Assembly: GCF_036785885.1 (NCBI RefSeq)
Contig: NC_092312.1
Location: 24,632,001-24,696,000 of the forward strand
Direction of reading: 5' to 3'
Length of the DNA: 64,000 nucleotides
Source of the DNA: Coffea arabica
Taxonomy: Eukaryota; Streptophyta; Magnoliopsida; Gentianales; Rubiaceae
Numbering within the stretch: position 1 is the stretch's first letter; every line of letters starts with the position of its first letter. This document shows positions 50,282 through 61,971 of the stretch, piece after piece. The notes under the pieces were generated by a model. It was not told the origin of the DNA and ran no database searches. It saw only the letters and a list, made by a program, of their open reading frames with translations. The position numbers and the translations under genes are program-made.

Positions 50282-50969
50282 GAAAAAGTTTGGATAAGTT
50301 CGATTTCGGTCACTACCACGAGTCAAGACATATCTCGAGAACCATAGATCACTTACAAATTGCCTACTAACATAACCTTCATATCGACAACATGATTGGA
50401 ACACGCGATTTTTTATGAGGAAGTGACTTGTCCTTATCAATTGAGTCAACTTGTATTGTTACGAGAATCATAGTTACCGGTAATCCGTATAAACTTATTG
50501 CACTGGAAATTTGGATTGATGTTTCACAAACAAACTATCAAAAACTTTAAGTTTAGAGAATAAGCTTCGAGATTTTCTTCCATTTCTTGGATTAACCCAC
50601 CATCCAATTGCAGAACAGAAGAATCTCAAAACACTAATCATATCCTTCGACAAAAACCTTGTGCGGTGAATTATAGGCAAAATTTTTGGTTATTTGATCA
50701 GCTTCATCTATGTGACAGTGATTGGAAACAGACATCCACTTCAAATAACACCAATCGTACAGGACAAAGACCGCCAATTGAATTAAAGCCAGTATCTAAA
50801 TTCCACATAGGGCCTGCGATGTTACCTAATTAAGTTGACAAAAATAAGGTGAACCATCATAAACAAACAAAGGAAAAGACGATTAAAACACGTCTGCTCA
50901 GAACTGACTGAGCTGAAGAAACCTTTTTTCTTCATAACATAGCCATTCCAGGTTGCTTGCCAAGGCACT
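49883..50969. other. Intergenic and promoter of tau GST 1
   Basis: A (TA)n microsatellite of about 23 units lies at 50232-50276. From about 50757 the DNA is shared with the second GST locus. It includes, at 50778-50786, the unoccupied target TTGAATTAA of the Mutator-like element found upstream of the second copy. Confidence 0.55.
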
Positions 50970-51786
50970 ATGGCAGAAGAAGTGAAGCTTTTCAGGACAT
51001 GGTCCAGCCCGTATGCTTTGAGGATTGTCTGGGCACTGAAGCTTAAGGGGATAGAGTATGAGACCATCTTTGAGGATCTTACCAACAAGAGCCCTTCACT
51101 TCTCCAGTATAATCCTACTCATGGAAAGGTGCCCGTGCTCGTGCGTGATGGTAAACCGGTCTGTGAATCTCTTGTGATTCTCGAGTACGTTGACGAGATA
51201 TGGAAGCATAATCCTCTCCTACCTCAAGATCCTTATGAGAAATCCATGGCACGCTTCTGGGCGAATTTTGGAGATGATAAGGTATGAAAACGTTTGCTAG
51301 CTCAAATAGTCTAAATCATTTGCCCTGCAATACAAAATAACACTAAGCATTTCAGCATGTTTGTTCCAGCTTTTGGTCATTTGAAAATATTATGTGATGC
51401 TAAACCTTAATTTCAAAGTGTAGCTCATGAAATCAATATGGCAACTTTTCATTGCACATGAGAAAGATCAAGATGTAGCAGCAGTTGCAGCACTGGAGAA
51501 TCTAAAAATTGTTGAAGAGCAACTAAAAGGAAAGAAATTCTTTCAGGGAGAGACAATTGGGTACCTTGATCTCGCATTTGGTTGGATCGCTAACTTAGTT
51601 AGCATTCTAGAAGAAATAATGAGTCTAAAGTTGGTAGATGGAGAGAGATTCCCTCACTTGTCATCCTGGATCCAACATTTCATAGATGCTCCTGTAATTA
51701 GAGACTGCTGGCCACCTCGTGACAAAATGATCATCAAGTTCCAAGTTATGCGTGAGAACTATCTTGCAGCAGCAACACCCAAGTGA
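50970..51786 (+). CDS. Tau-class glutathione S-transferase, copy 1
   Basis: Exons 50970-51281 and 51424-51786 give 224 residues, with one intron in the family's usual place after the N-terminal domain. The thioredoxin-like domain starts [20 protein letters not shown]; Ser13 ahead of Pro14 is the catalytic-serine position of tau enzymes. Lys-Val-Pro (cis-Pro) is in GKVPVLV and the glutathione-binding Glu-Ser is in [13 protein letters not shown]. The helical C-terminal domain ends AAATPK. Tau GSTs are cytosolic, conjugate glutathione to electrophiles and herbicides, and are induced by stress. AATAAA lies at 51812-51817. All key residues are present. A duplicate lies 11 kb downstream. Confidence 0.96.
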
Positions 51787-54214
51787 AGCCGAATCTAGCA
51801 AGACTTCCCATAATAAACACCATCCAGCATGATGCCTTCAATCTTGTCAAACAAAAAGGATGTTACATGACATTAGAAGTGCAACTTAGTTGATGAAGCA
51901 GCACAATTTCTTGCATTGTAAGATATTTATAGTCACTGGCTACCTTAAGAACAAGGAATCCACAACAAAAGTAGTACATCTATTTCAAGCATCTGCAGTT
52001 TGTAACTTCTCCTTGGAATGTTTTATCCCATAAAAAATGTTTCTGCAATGTCACACAAGCGAAAGAAGGAAAGTTACTTGAGCAAGATTGCCCCCAAAAT
52101 TATAAATTTTAGAAAAGTTCTTTTTATATGTAGCAGGAGGTTAAAACTCATCAACACCATGGTAATGCATCATAAGCTTTAAGCAACACAAATTTGACAC
52201 ATCTTGTGATAATCAAAGGAAATGAATAAACAAATCTTACTTTGTTTTTTTTTGAATTTTCGCAACTTCTTTTAAAATTATACATCATCTTACATGTTCT
52301 GAATCGCTTATTAAATGTTGTTATTTCTGGAATTGGTTAAGCGAAATCCCAGCTAACCACTTTGTCAGTCACTTTAATAAAGCAGGGGATTAATTGAACA
52401 TAAGGAAAGAAGAAAAGTGCGGTAACACTTCCAATAAGGGCACCATATCAATTTCCAAAAGACAAAAGTAAAAAGACTATAATTCAGAGTACAGAATAAT
52501 TGCATTGGAACGCCCTCAGTTAACCTTTTCTGAAATGGCATTAACCAAACATGCATCAAGATAGTATGAACTTAGACAAAAGCAAATAATCATCTGCAAC
52601 AGCAAAACAATGCATCTGAGCTTCTTCATTTTCCCAACATACAAATTAGAAAACAAAAGCCTAGTGCTCATCTTGTTTGTACGCGGCATTTGAATTGCAA
52701 AAAATACTGCTGTCCATTCTACATTTGCCTGCCCCTAGTATTATGCCAGGCTGCAATCATGTTGTGGATTATTTTCAATTTTAGCCAGAGGAAAAACAAA
52801 CAAAATACATGTCCTTTTGTCATACTAGTTGTGGGATATTATGCCAGTTATTTCTACTATGACAGGCACTGCAATGGGTGCATTGGATTCTTCCACCTAT
52901 AATAAGAAGCTCTAAAAAGTAGACAGTAAGGTCTTTTGTCAGGATCTTTTCTTTAGCTATGGATTACCATTATTTTGTAGTCTTTCTTCATGGAGAAGTC
53001 AAGAATTGAACTCATGATCTCCAGAACATGGAGCATGCATTGATTCCTTGGGCTATCAACCTCTTTTCCACGAGGACAGACTTTGCCGCCACTAATAACA
53101 GCAACAGGGGCTAAAATTAGTCATTGGCACTTTCTGAGAAGGGGCACAAAAGTTATCCACCACCATGTTTTAGTACCTACAGTTTCAAGTAAAGAAATAA
53201 TTAATTACTTAACAAAATGCATATTCAAACTGGATGTGATATGTTACAAAAACCAAATTATGCGGCAGTTCCAAGAATGCATATTCGAACTGGATATGAC
53301 ATGTTACAAAAACCAAATTATGCGGCTGTAAGGTAAGAAATATACAGAGAAGATTAGAATGTAGGTTCTCTTATTGCTGTTAAAAGTTACTTTAAAACTC
53401 ATACTCTGTCACAAAATGGCTCAATTTCCTCCCCTCCTATAACCATGGGTGCATAAAGCAAAACCTCTCTCAGCTAACAAACAGAAATGAATATCGTAAT
53501 CTCTTTCAACCAAGAGATTAGGACCATCAAACTTGAAAACCATACGACGGAGACTGACTAAAGATGCTAAGCAACCAGGCTGAAATAAAAAATATGGGAA
53601 CATGAACTTATAGACTCTGTAACAGTTTAGCCATCAATACTTTCCATTAAAAAGATAAAACTATTATTTAACTTCAAAACTCTCTCAATATAGGTAGACT
53701 TTCAGGTGCCAAGCTCCATTGCTGTAACACCACTTCCAAGGTAAGTGCCATTTTGACAGAAAAACACCTACCTGCTATCATAAGCATCACTAATAGTGCA
53801 CTAGTTCAATCTACCGGTCATAAAAATGTAAATTTCTTTGGGCAAGGACCTTGTCCATTACTAGTAGCACCTCCAATTCTTAACATACTGTGCAGTAAAT
53901 TCTAACCTTACAGATTTGGAAGATTGCAGCCTCTTTTCTCTAGTTCCAACTTCCTTGGTGCCAATGGGCACACACATGCTCCAACATCAATCAAGTATAG
54001 AACCCAGTTCATTGAATGTTAAGTCCTGGAAATTTTGCAGTTTCTCACATGCGAATGCTGAGGATTTACTACAATTATTATGTACAACAAATGTGCTGTG
54101 AATAAAAATAGGAAAAGGAATAAGCTAATCTAATCTTTTTTTTCACAGAGAGCTGTAGCAAACAGACGTAATTCTAATATTGCCCTTCATCAGAATTTAT
54201 GTATAACAAAACTA
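51787..54214. other. GST 1 downstream DNA, no supported gene
   Basis: From the stop codon to at least 52822 this matches the DNA after the second GST. A 60-bp unit with CTGGATATGACATGTTAC is tandemly duplicated at about 53219-53330. The right part is probably the 3' UTR side of the PPR pseudogene. Confidence 0.45.
53219..53330. repeat. Tandem duplication of a 60-bp unit
   Basis: Two copies begin GCATATTCAAACTGGAT and GCATATTCGAACTGGAT and share ACAAAAACCAAATTATGCGG, differing at a few bases. Its role is unknown. Confidence 0.8.
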
Positions 54215-57112
54215 TCACCAATGATCTCCACAGCTACAAGTTCCATCCTTGAATAAATGAAACCTATTTGCATCTCTGACTAAAATTACTCGTTGCAAGA
54301 TCTTCGATATATATTTGGTTGCAGTATGTCAATCTCCACAAACACGTAGGTTCTTCATTATTTGCAAAGGGGAACCTGGTTCTGTATTCAACACACCAAA
54401 TGCAATGGCAAGCCTTTCACTATGCCCGCTAAGCATTTCAACCTTTTCATCATCTTCAACATCATGCAAGGCAAATCTTAGATCAGCCACATAACCTTCC
54501 TTGGCCATTAGATCTGAAAGGACAACAAGGAAATCATGCAACTCTTTGTACTGTTCAAAGAACCTGTGTCCGGTGCCAAAAATATAAACCCTATTTTGAA
54601 TCTCCAACCAACTAAATCCAGGTTGCTTTTTCAGGCCTCTTGCTCTCAAGGATTTTCTTATGATTTTGACTTTATCCCACTTCCCTAAGGCAGCATAAAC
54701 ATTTGATGCTAAAACATGATATCCTGGATCATCTGAATTTAATTCAAGTAGACGTTTTGACACACGTTCAGCAATCTTAATATCTCCACTGGATCGGCAA
54801 GCACTAAGCAGAGCTCCCCATATACTTGCATCTGGTTTTTGTGGCATCAAAAGGATGAAATCCTCTGCTTCAGCTAACAGGCCAGATCGAGATAGAAGAT
54901 CAACCATGCATGCATAATGTTCTTTCCTTGGCTCAATACTATAGTCATTCTTCATTTGGTAAAAGCAATCCCATCCTTCTTGCACCAAACCAGAATGGCT
55001 AAATGCAAACAATATGGCAACAAACACAACATGATCAGGAACAATACCAACTTTCTTCATCTTCTGAAAAACTTTTAGAGCTTTCATTCTTTCACCGTAC
55101 ATTCCATATGCAGAGATCAGTGCAGTCCACGATATGACATCCTTTGTTTTCATGAGCTTAAAAACTCTCATGGAGTACCACAAAATTCCACTTTTGGAGT
55201 ACATTTCAATCACTGCATTCCCAATTGAAACATCTGACTCAAAACCTAGCCTGAAAATGCAGCCATGCAACTCTTTTGCTTGACGTTTGGCACCTAGAAA
55301 GGAAAACAGCGTTAAGGTGCTCAACAGGGTAGGTACCTCAAAAGTAATTCCTTTATTCCGCATCCTACTGACCATTCTTAAACCTAAACTACAGTCTTCA
55401 CAATGACCACAAGCAGCTATAATAGTATTCCATGTCACTACATCCCAAGCTTCCATGTTCTCAAATTGTTCCAAAGAATTGTCCAGTTCTCCAACTTTGG
55501 CATACATATCTATGAGTGAGTTACCCACAGTTATGATGGAATCAAATCCTTGCTTTAAGAGAGTGCAATGTAGCTGTGTCGCAAAATATCTGTTAGTAGA
55601 TTGTGTACACAACGTTAAAAGAATCACATAAGTGATGGAATCAGGCTCCAATTCCATCTTCATCATGTTAAACAGCTCTATTGCTTCCTCATAAAATTCA
55701 TTTTCAGCATAACCACTAATCATAGAGTTCCAAGACACTAAATCTCTGCTTTTCATACTGTCAAAAACTTCCCTTGAAGCCAATAATTCACCACACTTTG
55801 TATACATGTTTATTAGGAGATTGTTAGCTGTTATGTCACCTGTGTATCTATTTTTCACCATGTAGTCATGCACTGATCTTCCGGACTTCAAGTACCTGAC
55901 ATGACCACAAGCTTGCAAAACAGATGAAAGTGTTATTGTATCAGGTTCAAAATCATGCACCATTTGAAAAAGCAACCTGATTGATTCGTCGTACAAGGAA
56001 GAATTACAGAACCCACAGATCATAGTATTCCAAGTGACTGTATCTCTAACATCCATCTTATTAAAAACTTTTTCACAATCGACTAACTTATCGAATTTGA
56101 AGTACATAGAAAGCAAACCATTACTCACAATGACGTCTCTCATAACACCAATCTTCTCCACTAAACCGTGAATTAGTTGACCCTTCACAACCTCCATTAA
56201 ACCACCACATGCTGGTAAAACACTCGACACAGTAAAGCAATCCGGTATCAAACCAACCATTCTCAACTTATAAAAGAATTCCAATGCTTCATCCCAATAC
56301 CCATTTGAACTATACCCAGAAATCAAACTATTCCAGGTAATCAAATCTCTTTTAGACATTCCATCAAACACATTCCTTGCTCTATCCAAGTTATTCAGCC
56401 GCGAATACATATCTATCAAAGCATTGCATATATACAAATCTGAACCAAAATCCACCTCTAAAACATGATCATGAACAAGTTTTGCCGTCTCAAAATCCAA
56501 CAAATTCGCACACGAATTAATAACCGAAGGAAGGGTATAATTATCAGACAATCCTTAATTCCCGCATCAGGGTGTAAAAATCTAGTGCTGCAGAGTATAA
56601 CCCATTATGGGTCTGTTATGGAATTTCTGGACCTTGTATGGAAGGGTTAACTTTTTCGTATCAATGGTATCAGAGCCAGACAAATAACCCCAACATCCCA
56701 GGTTCGAGTCTCATGGGACCCTGCCTCGAAGGAGGGGGAGCCCCGAATTACCAGGCCGATGCCGGCTTCTAAGGAGGGGTGCTTGTTATGGAATTTCTAG
56801 GCCTTATATGGAGGGTTAACCTTTTCGTATCAGGGTCATGGCTCCAATGATTGTATTCCACAAATAAACATTCTTTTTATGCGAACTTTGTCCAAAAATC
56901 GACAATGAAGCAAGTGGGTCTTTAAATTGGGAGTATTTGGAAATGAGTTTTCCTGAGAACAGTACAGAATTGTGCAGGCCTAATGTAATTATCAAAGAAT
57001 GGATTCTGCGGAGGTTTCTTTGGTTTGTAGCGGAGGACAATGCATTTGATAGTGAAGCGTAAAAGAAGTCTCGGCTTCTTGAGCTTAAGCTACGCAACTC
57101 CCTGGTGTTCAT
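54215..57112 (-). pseudogene. DYW-class PPR gene, disrupted
   Basis: The gene matches the plan of Arabidopsis At3g03580, recalled from memory: a start MNTRELRSLSSRSRDFF at 57112, about 17 PLS repeats, then E and DYW domains. Three lesions interrupt it. A 219-bp TRIM element lies at 56614-56832 between codons for GAMT and HNGLYSAALDF. A small frameshift lies near 56550, just before SDNYTLPSV. An in-frame TGA at 54331-54329 sits where the DYW deaminase has its second zinc Cys, in RVCGDCH. Beyond the TGA another 37 codons are intact, through [15 protein letters not shown] to GDHW and the true end at 54215. The long middle part, over 730 codons, is open, so the loss is recent or the locus is polymorphic. 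DYW proteins edit C to U in organelle RNA. The deaminase HSERLAIAFG is present. Confidence 0.85.
56614..56832 (+). mobile_element. TRIM (miniature LTR element) inside the PPR gene
   Basis: A 219-bp non-coding fossil of the LTR-retrotransposon kin. Terminal repeats of 50 bp (56614-56663) and 49 bp (56784-56832) both begin TGTTATGG and end GTATCA. A primer-binding site for initiator Met tRNA, TGGTATCAGAGC, is at 56665-56676, and a purine tract, AAGGAGGGG, precedes the second repeat. Target duplications GGGTC (56609-56613, 56833-56837) are perfect. It looks whole for a TRIM. The two repeats differ at about 10%, so it is not very young. Confidence 0.9.
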
Positions 57113-57129
57113 TTGGCATTGCAACAACA

Positions 57130-57438
57130 ACACCGCAGCAACATCAAGTGACCTGGGAGCCACCGAAGAAGGGAGTCATTAAGATAAATAAAGAAGCAGC
57201 CATATCAGCTCAGATGATAAGGACAGGGAAAGGGAATCATAGCTAGGAGCTGGACTGAGAAAGTAAAGAAAGCAAAAGGGATTATGGAACCCAGGAGAGG
57301 GAGAAAGCAATCGAGGAAGAAGCTCTAGCAGTCAGGACTGCATTAATGATGACCAAAGATGCAGGATGGACTAGAATGGAAGTCCAATCAGACTGTAAAT
57401 CAGCTGTGGACCAAATCAGGAGGACATCGAGAATTTGA
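57130..57438 (+). pseudogene. RNase H-like domain fragment, LINE-type, beside the PPR start
   Basis: The plus strand reads VTWEPPKKGVIKINKEAAIS, later EEALAVRTALMMAKDAGW and EVQSDCKSAVDQIRRT. This is the plant RNase H-like domain with its Glu and SDC-type active-site segments, interrupted by small shifts and an early stop. It begins about 18 bp upstream of the PPR start codon on the other strand. No reverse transcriptase is present. Confidence 0.7.
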
Positions 57439-57862
57439 GAAAAGGTTTTTTTAGTTTTTTTTTTTTTTGAGGGAATGAAAAGGTTTTGAGCAATGTAATT
57501 TTTCTTTTGTGCATGAGTCAAGAAATGCAAGTAATCATATACTAGTTCAATATACAATCAGGCTAATTAAGGACGTTAGAATGTTGCCCATATGGCTAAT
57601 GAACATAGCAAATAAAGAAACGAGAGTTGTTGTCCATTTCATAACTAAATCTTGTATTATAAAGTGTTAACATATATAAGGAAAATTTGCTAATTTGATA
57701 CGCACATTTTCAAGAAAAACTTTTATTGTCATTCGCATTTAAATTCAGCCAAAATAATTTCTCAAATATATTAAAAAAAGTACGCTTATTTGGTTCTAAA
57801 GCTCATTTTCGCTTATTTCTCTGATCAAAAACTGCATACCTGCTTCACAATGAAACCTATAC
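57439..57862. other. No supported gene
   Basis: AT-rich DNA between the RNase H-like fragment and segmental repeat copy B. Confidence 0.4.
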
Positions 57863-58107
57863 AAAAGGAATGGGACAGGGTTCAAGATAAGTTTTGCACC
57901 ATTTTGTTAGATTGGTGTAATTCTTACTAATATTTGATGTAGTTCCCACTAAACTTAAATACAAACAAAATTCACAATGAAGCCTAAATTGTTTGGATTT
58001 ACACTAAATTTTATAAAAGCTACAATGAGTGGTTAGAAGTACCTTAAAGGAATTAGTAAACTTCTTTAGTTCTTCAGTTCTTTTTACCAGAGTTTACTAT
58101 TAAAGAA

Positions 58108-59032
58108 AGTCAAAAACTTCAGGGGAGCTTTCTTGCTATTTCATTTGGCACCCTTAAACTTTAAAAAAATTTTACTTGGTTCCTCTACTTTAAACTTTTT
58201 GTAACATTTGAATTTCATTTCAAAATATAATATTAAAAATCTCATTTTATGAGAGAGAATACAATTTCAATTCAAATTTGTACTTTTCTTGTGCTTAATT
58301 ATCATAACAGACTAAATGTATCTCTTAATTGATCAATATTGTTCTTTAATGAAACTTTTAAAGTAGATAACAAGATCAAAAAAATTCTTTAATAGTTTTT
58401 GTGTCATTGATTTGAACTAGAAATGTTAAATTATTTAAAATTATGAATGACTTATAATACTCTTAAAAATAACTTGCAATAATTTACGACTCTGAGAATA
58501 TCGTTTTGCATTAGCTTTAAATCGATACAAACAAATTTATATATAATTTTTAGCATGTTATATCTTTTTTACTTTTCAAGCCATCGATTCGAAAAAAATT
58601 AGAAAATTAAAAAATATGTAAAAGATTTATAAAACTTCTTAAATTAACTCAAAACACTTTACAGTAAAGAAAATATTATCTTTGTAATATGTAAAAACTT
58701 TAATAAATATTTAAATATTAACTTTTGATATTTAAAAAATACACTATATTTTATCTAGTTAGAATAAATCTTCATATATTTTGTTTTTGTTTTTCATTTG
58801 ATATTAATATAAATCTTCATATCTTTTTTTTTTTGCTTTTCATTTGTGGTAATAAAAAGCAAGACAACAAAATGAGAATATATTTACTCTCCCAAAATTA
58901 ATTTTTTAATATTCTATTTTAAAATGGGTTGTAAATGATACAAAAAATCTAAAGCAAGGGAGGCAAGTAAAATTTTTTAAACTTTGAAAGTGCCAAGTGA
59001 AACTGTCAAAAATAGGTTTCTGAAATTTTCCC
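58108..59032. mobile_element. Non-autonomous Mutator-like element, copy B
   Basis: It corresponds to the element at 33106-34042 and has a perfect 9-bp target duplication ATTAAAGAA at 58099-58107 and 59033-59041. It was present before the segment was duplicated, since both copies hold it at the same place. Confidence 0.78.
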
Positions 59033-59208
59033 ATTAAAGAATATATATTCCATTATTAGGAAGGTGTATGATATATGTGAAATTCTCAAATTAGACAAGA
59101 CAAATTTTATTGGTCATCTGATGGGACAAATTCTTTTAGTCACAAAAGTATGTCAATGCATGATTGTTGTCCCCGTCCCTTCCATTATTATCCTTCCAAT
59201 AATGTATA

Positions 59209-60307
59209 GAGAAAAATGCAGTTTTGGTACATAAACTTTGATGCACGAGCGGTTTTAGTTCCCAAAATTTGGACGAAAACAAATTTGGTACCCGAACTTT
59301 CAAATTTTGAACACATTAAGTACCCTTGAAGATTTTTTCCCAAATTGTTACCGGAAACAGCCATGTGACTGTCACGTGTAAGCCAAAATGGAATAAAAAA
59401 AGGTCAAAATGCAGTTTTGGTACCTAAACTTTGACGCACAAGCGGTTTTAGTCTCCAAATTTTGGACAAAAATAAATTTGGTACCCGAACTTTCAAATTT
59501 TGAGCACATTAAGTACCCTTGACGATTTTTTTCCAAATTGTTACCGAAAAAAGCCATATGACAGTCACGTGTCAAGCCATAATTGTATATAAAAAAAAGG
59601 CAAAAAAATGTCAAATGCCATTATAATATTAAGTATTAAATTTAAGAACTAATAGCGTAATAAAGAAAAAATCCAAGGACTAAATAACATCACATGAGTC
59701 AACAAAACCCAAGAACTGATACAAATGAGCTCCAATTCCAGTACATTAATCTAAGAATTAAGTCACAAAATTTGTCTGGAATTGGAGCTTATTTGTATCA
59801 GTTCTTCGATTTTGTTGACTCATGTGATGTTATTTAGTTCTTGAATTTTTTCTTTATTACACTATTAGTCCTTAAATTTAATACTTAGTATTAGAATGGC
59901 ATTTGACATTTTTGGAGCCTTTTTTTATACAATTGTGGTCGGACAAGTGACTGTCATATAGCTTTTTTCGATAATAATTTGAGAACAAATCGTCAAGGGT
60001 ACTTAATGTGTTCAAAATTTGAAAGTTCGGGTACCAAATTTGTTTTCGTCAAAAATTTGGGGATTAAAACCGCTCGTGCGTCAAAGTTTAGGTACCAAAA
60101 CTGCATTTTGGCCTTTTTTAATTTCATTTCGGCCGGACACGTGACTATCACATGGATTTTTCCGGTAACAATTTGGAAAAAATTGTCAAGGGTACTTAAT
60201 GTGCTCAAAATTTGAAAGTTCGGGTACCAAATTTGTTTTCGTCCAAAATTTGGAGACTAAAACCGCTCGTCCGTCAAAATTTAGGTACCAAAATTACATT
60301 TTTCTCG
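59209..60307. mobile_element. Palindromic Mutator-like element with about 0.5-kb arms
   Basis: The element begins GAGAAAAATGCAGTTTTGG and its other end, reversed, reads GAGAAAAATGTAATTTTGG. TAATGTATA is duplicated at 59200-59208 and 60308-60316, a 9-bp Mutator-type target site. Each arm holds two tandem copies of a unit with AACTTTGACGCAC and AATTTGGTACCCGAACTTTC, and the arms are inverse to each other around a short loop near 59745-59775. It has no coding capacity. Copy A of the segment keeps the unoccupied site near 34217-34225. Confidence 0.8.
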
Positions 60308-60373
60308 TAATGTATAAGATGTAAGTATTATGTCATTTCAAGCGGACAGGACAAAGACGGCCAATTGAATTAA

Positions 60374-61971
60374 GGGATAATTGCAGAAAACTCCCCTGAG
60401 GTTTTTTGACACTTGCACTGACCTCCCATGTGGTTTGAAAAATTGCATTGACTCCCCTGAACTTATTAATCCTTCGTAAATTCAGTCCAAACAATTAAAA
60501 TATTATTTTTGGAAGGAAAATTAGAAATTTGTACCAGATTTGCCCTTTGTGCTATATGTCCAATGAATGACAAAATGAGCACTTACCTAATCCATTGAAT
60601 ATTCACACCTATATATGTCATGCTATCATACAAATTTTCAATCACGTGAAAGAATTTTATTTTACATATACCGTATTTTCTTCTAAAAATGAAACGGGTT
60701 CTTAGTTTTTAGGTTACTTGGATTTTAATTTAAAAATGTGGAAGAAAATTTTTCTTTTTTGTAAAGAATTGAGCCTTTAAACCAACTAATCAATATTGAG
60801 AGGAAAAAAAAATTCAAACATCTTTGACTGTGTGTGTAACTGTTACCACAAAACTAATACAAAAAAATAAATTGGTGCACTAGCTTTATTCTATTCATCG
60901 GTCAAAGGTCTAAAAATTAATTTGAGGTTCCCTCCCTAATGAAAAGAAGAAAGGGAAATTGCTACTGAGGAAATCGAAGCCTCACTGCCAGTCATTGTTT
61001 TATTTTACCAAAGCAGGAACTATAGTCATCCTATGGCATGAACTATTTCTCGCTAATTGTAGTGGGCTTCTGAAATTGGGCGACAAGTTTGAAAGTCCTT
61101 TGCTAGATTATACACTACCAATAAATTTTGTAGTCCTCGCCGAAAGTTTCGTAGCTATTGCTCAAATTTTGTTGCAGTGCATAATATGAAAAGTAAACAT
61201 TATGTCAAGGGTGCTTCTATGGTCTTAATAAGGTATGGTAATGCTAATTTATTACTTCCTTCATCTCATTAAAAGTGTCATATTTTCGATTTTGGGATGT
61301 CTCAAAAGATTTGTCTCAAATCTTTGTACTCTCAAATATTTAATTTTTGTTAAATATAAAACCTACCAGTTTCCCTTCCGTAAAAATATTAATAGAACAC
61401 TTTTTCAATTTTAGTTTCAAACATTTACGTATTTGACATAAATTAAATGATTCAGAATAAAATGCTCATAAAGAGCCAATACTTTACTCATCTAATGGAT
61501 AAAAGCCATAAAGAATTAATACTTTAGGGGCAATTTCTTTTTTTTTTAATATTTAATTTATATTAAATAGATAACCTACCGATTTCTTTTTTCCAAGAAT
61601 ATTACTGTAACACTTTTTAAATTTTACTTACAAATATAGATATGTTTATCATAAATTAAATGTTTGAAAGTAAAACACCCATAAAGAGTCGGTACTTTAA
61701 ATAGGTAATACGTATTTGCCCATAAACTACACCACTTAAAGTTTATTAATTGTTAATTGATTTGTAGTACTTTGTAATTCATTGGACATGTAGCACAAAG
61801 GACAAATCTGGTACAAAATTCTAATTTCCCTCCCTAAAATAATATTTCAATCGTTTGGACTGAATTTGCAAAGGATTAGTAAGTTCAAGGGAGGTCAGTG
61901 CAATTTTTCAAACCACAGGGGAGGTCAGTACAAGTGTCAGAAACCTCAGGGGAGGTTTCTACAATTATCCC
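60374..61971. mobile_element. Mutator-like element with long inverted repeats upstream of GST 2
   Basis: The 1598-bp element has about 200-bp inverted repeats beginning GGGATAATTGCAGAAAACTC and, reversed, GGGATAATTGTAGAAACCTC. The 9-bp target duplication TTGAATTAA is perfect (60365-60373, 61972-61980). The interior includes a 76-codon open frame at 60959-61189 that I do not recognise. No transposase is present. The matching site at GST 1 (50778-50786) is empty. Confidence 0.9.

Larger units (their letters stand above)
57863..60341. repeat. Segmental repeat, copy B, joined to the GST 2 segment
   Basis: Matches 32864-34251 in the same orientation, up to TATTATGTCATTTCAA, but is longer by one 1.1-kb insertion. 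Homology to copy A ends at about 60341, and homology to the GST 1 upstream DNA begins within a few bases (GGACAGGACAAAGAC). The two duplicated segments are thus directly fused. Confidence 0.85.

Noticed and set aside
50141-50449. Frames through the TA microsatellite
   Set aside because: Tyr-Ile repeats come from the (TA)n run.
54329-54331. Reading the TGA at a Cys position as selenocysteine
   Set aside because: Land plants lack the selenocysteine insertion machinery. A nonsense change from TGC or TGT is simpler.
56549-56551. A start for the PPR protein just before SDNYTLPSV
   Set aside because: The codon is TTG, and homology to the PPR family continues upstream across the frameshift and the TRIM element.
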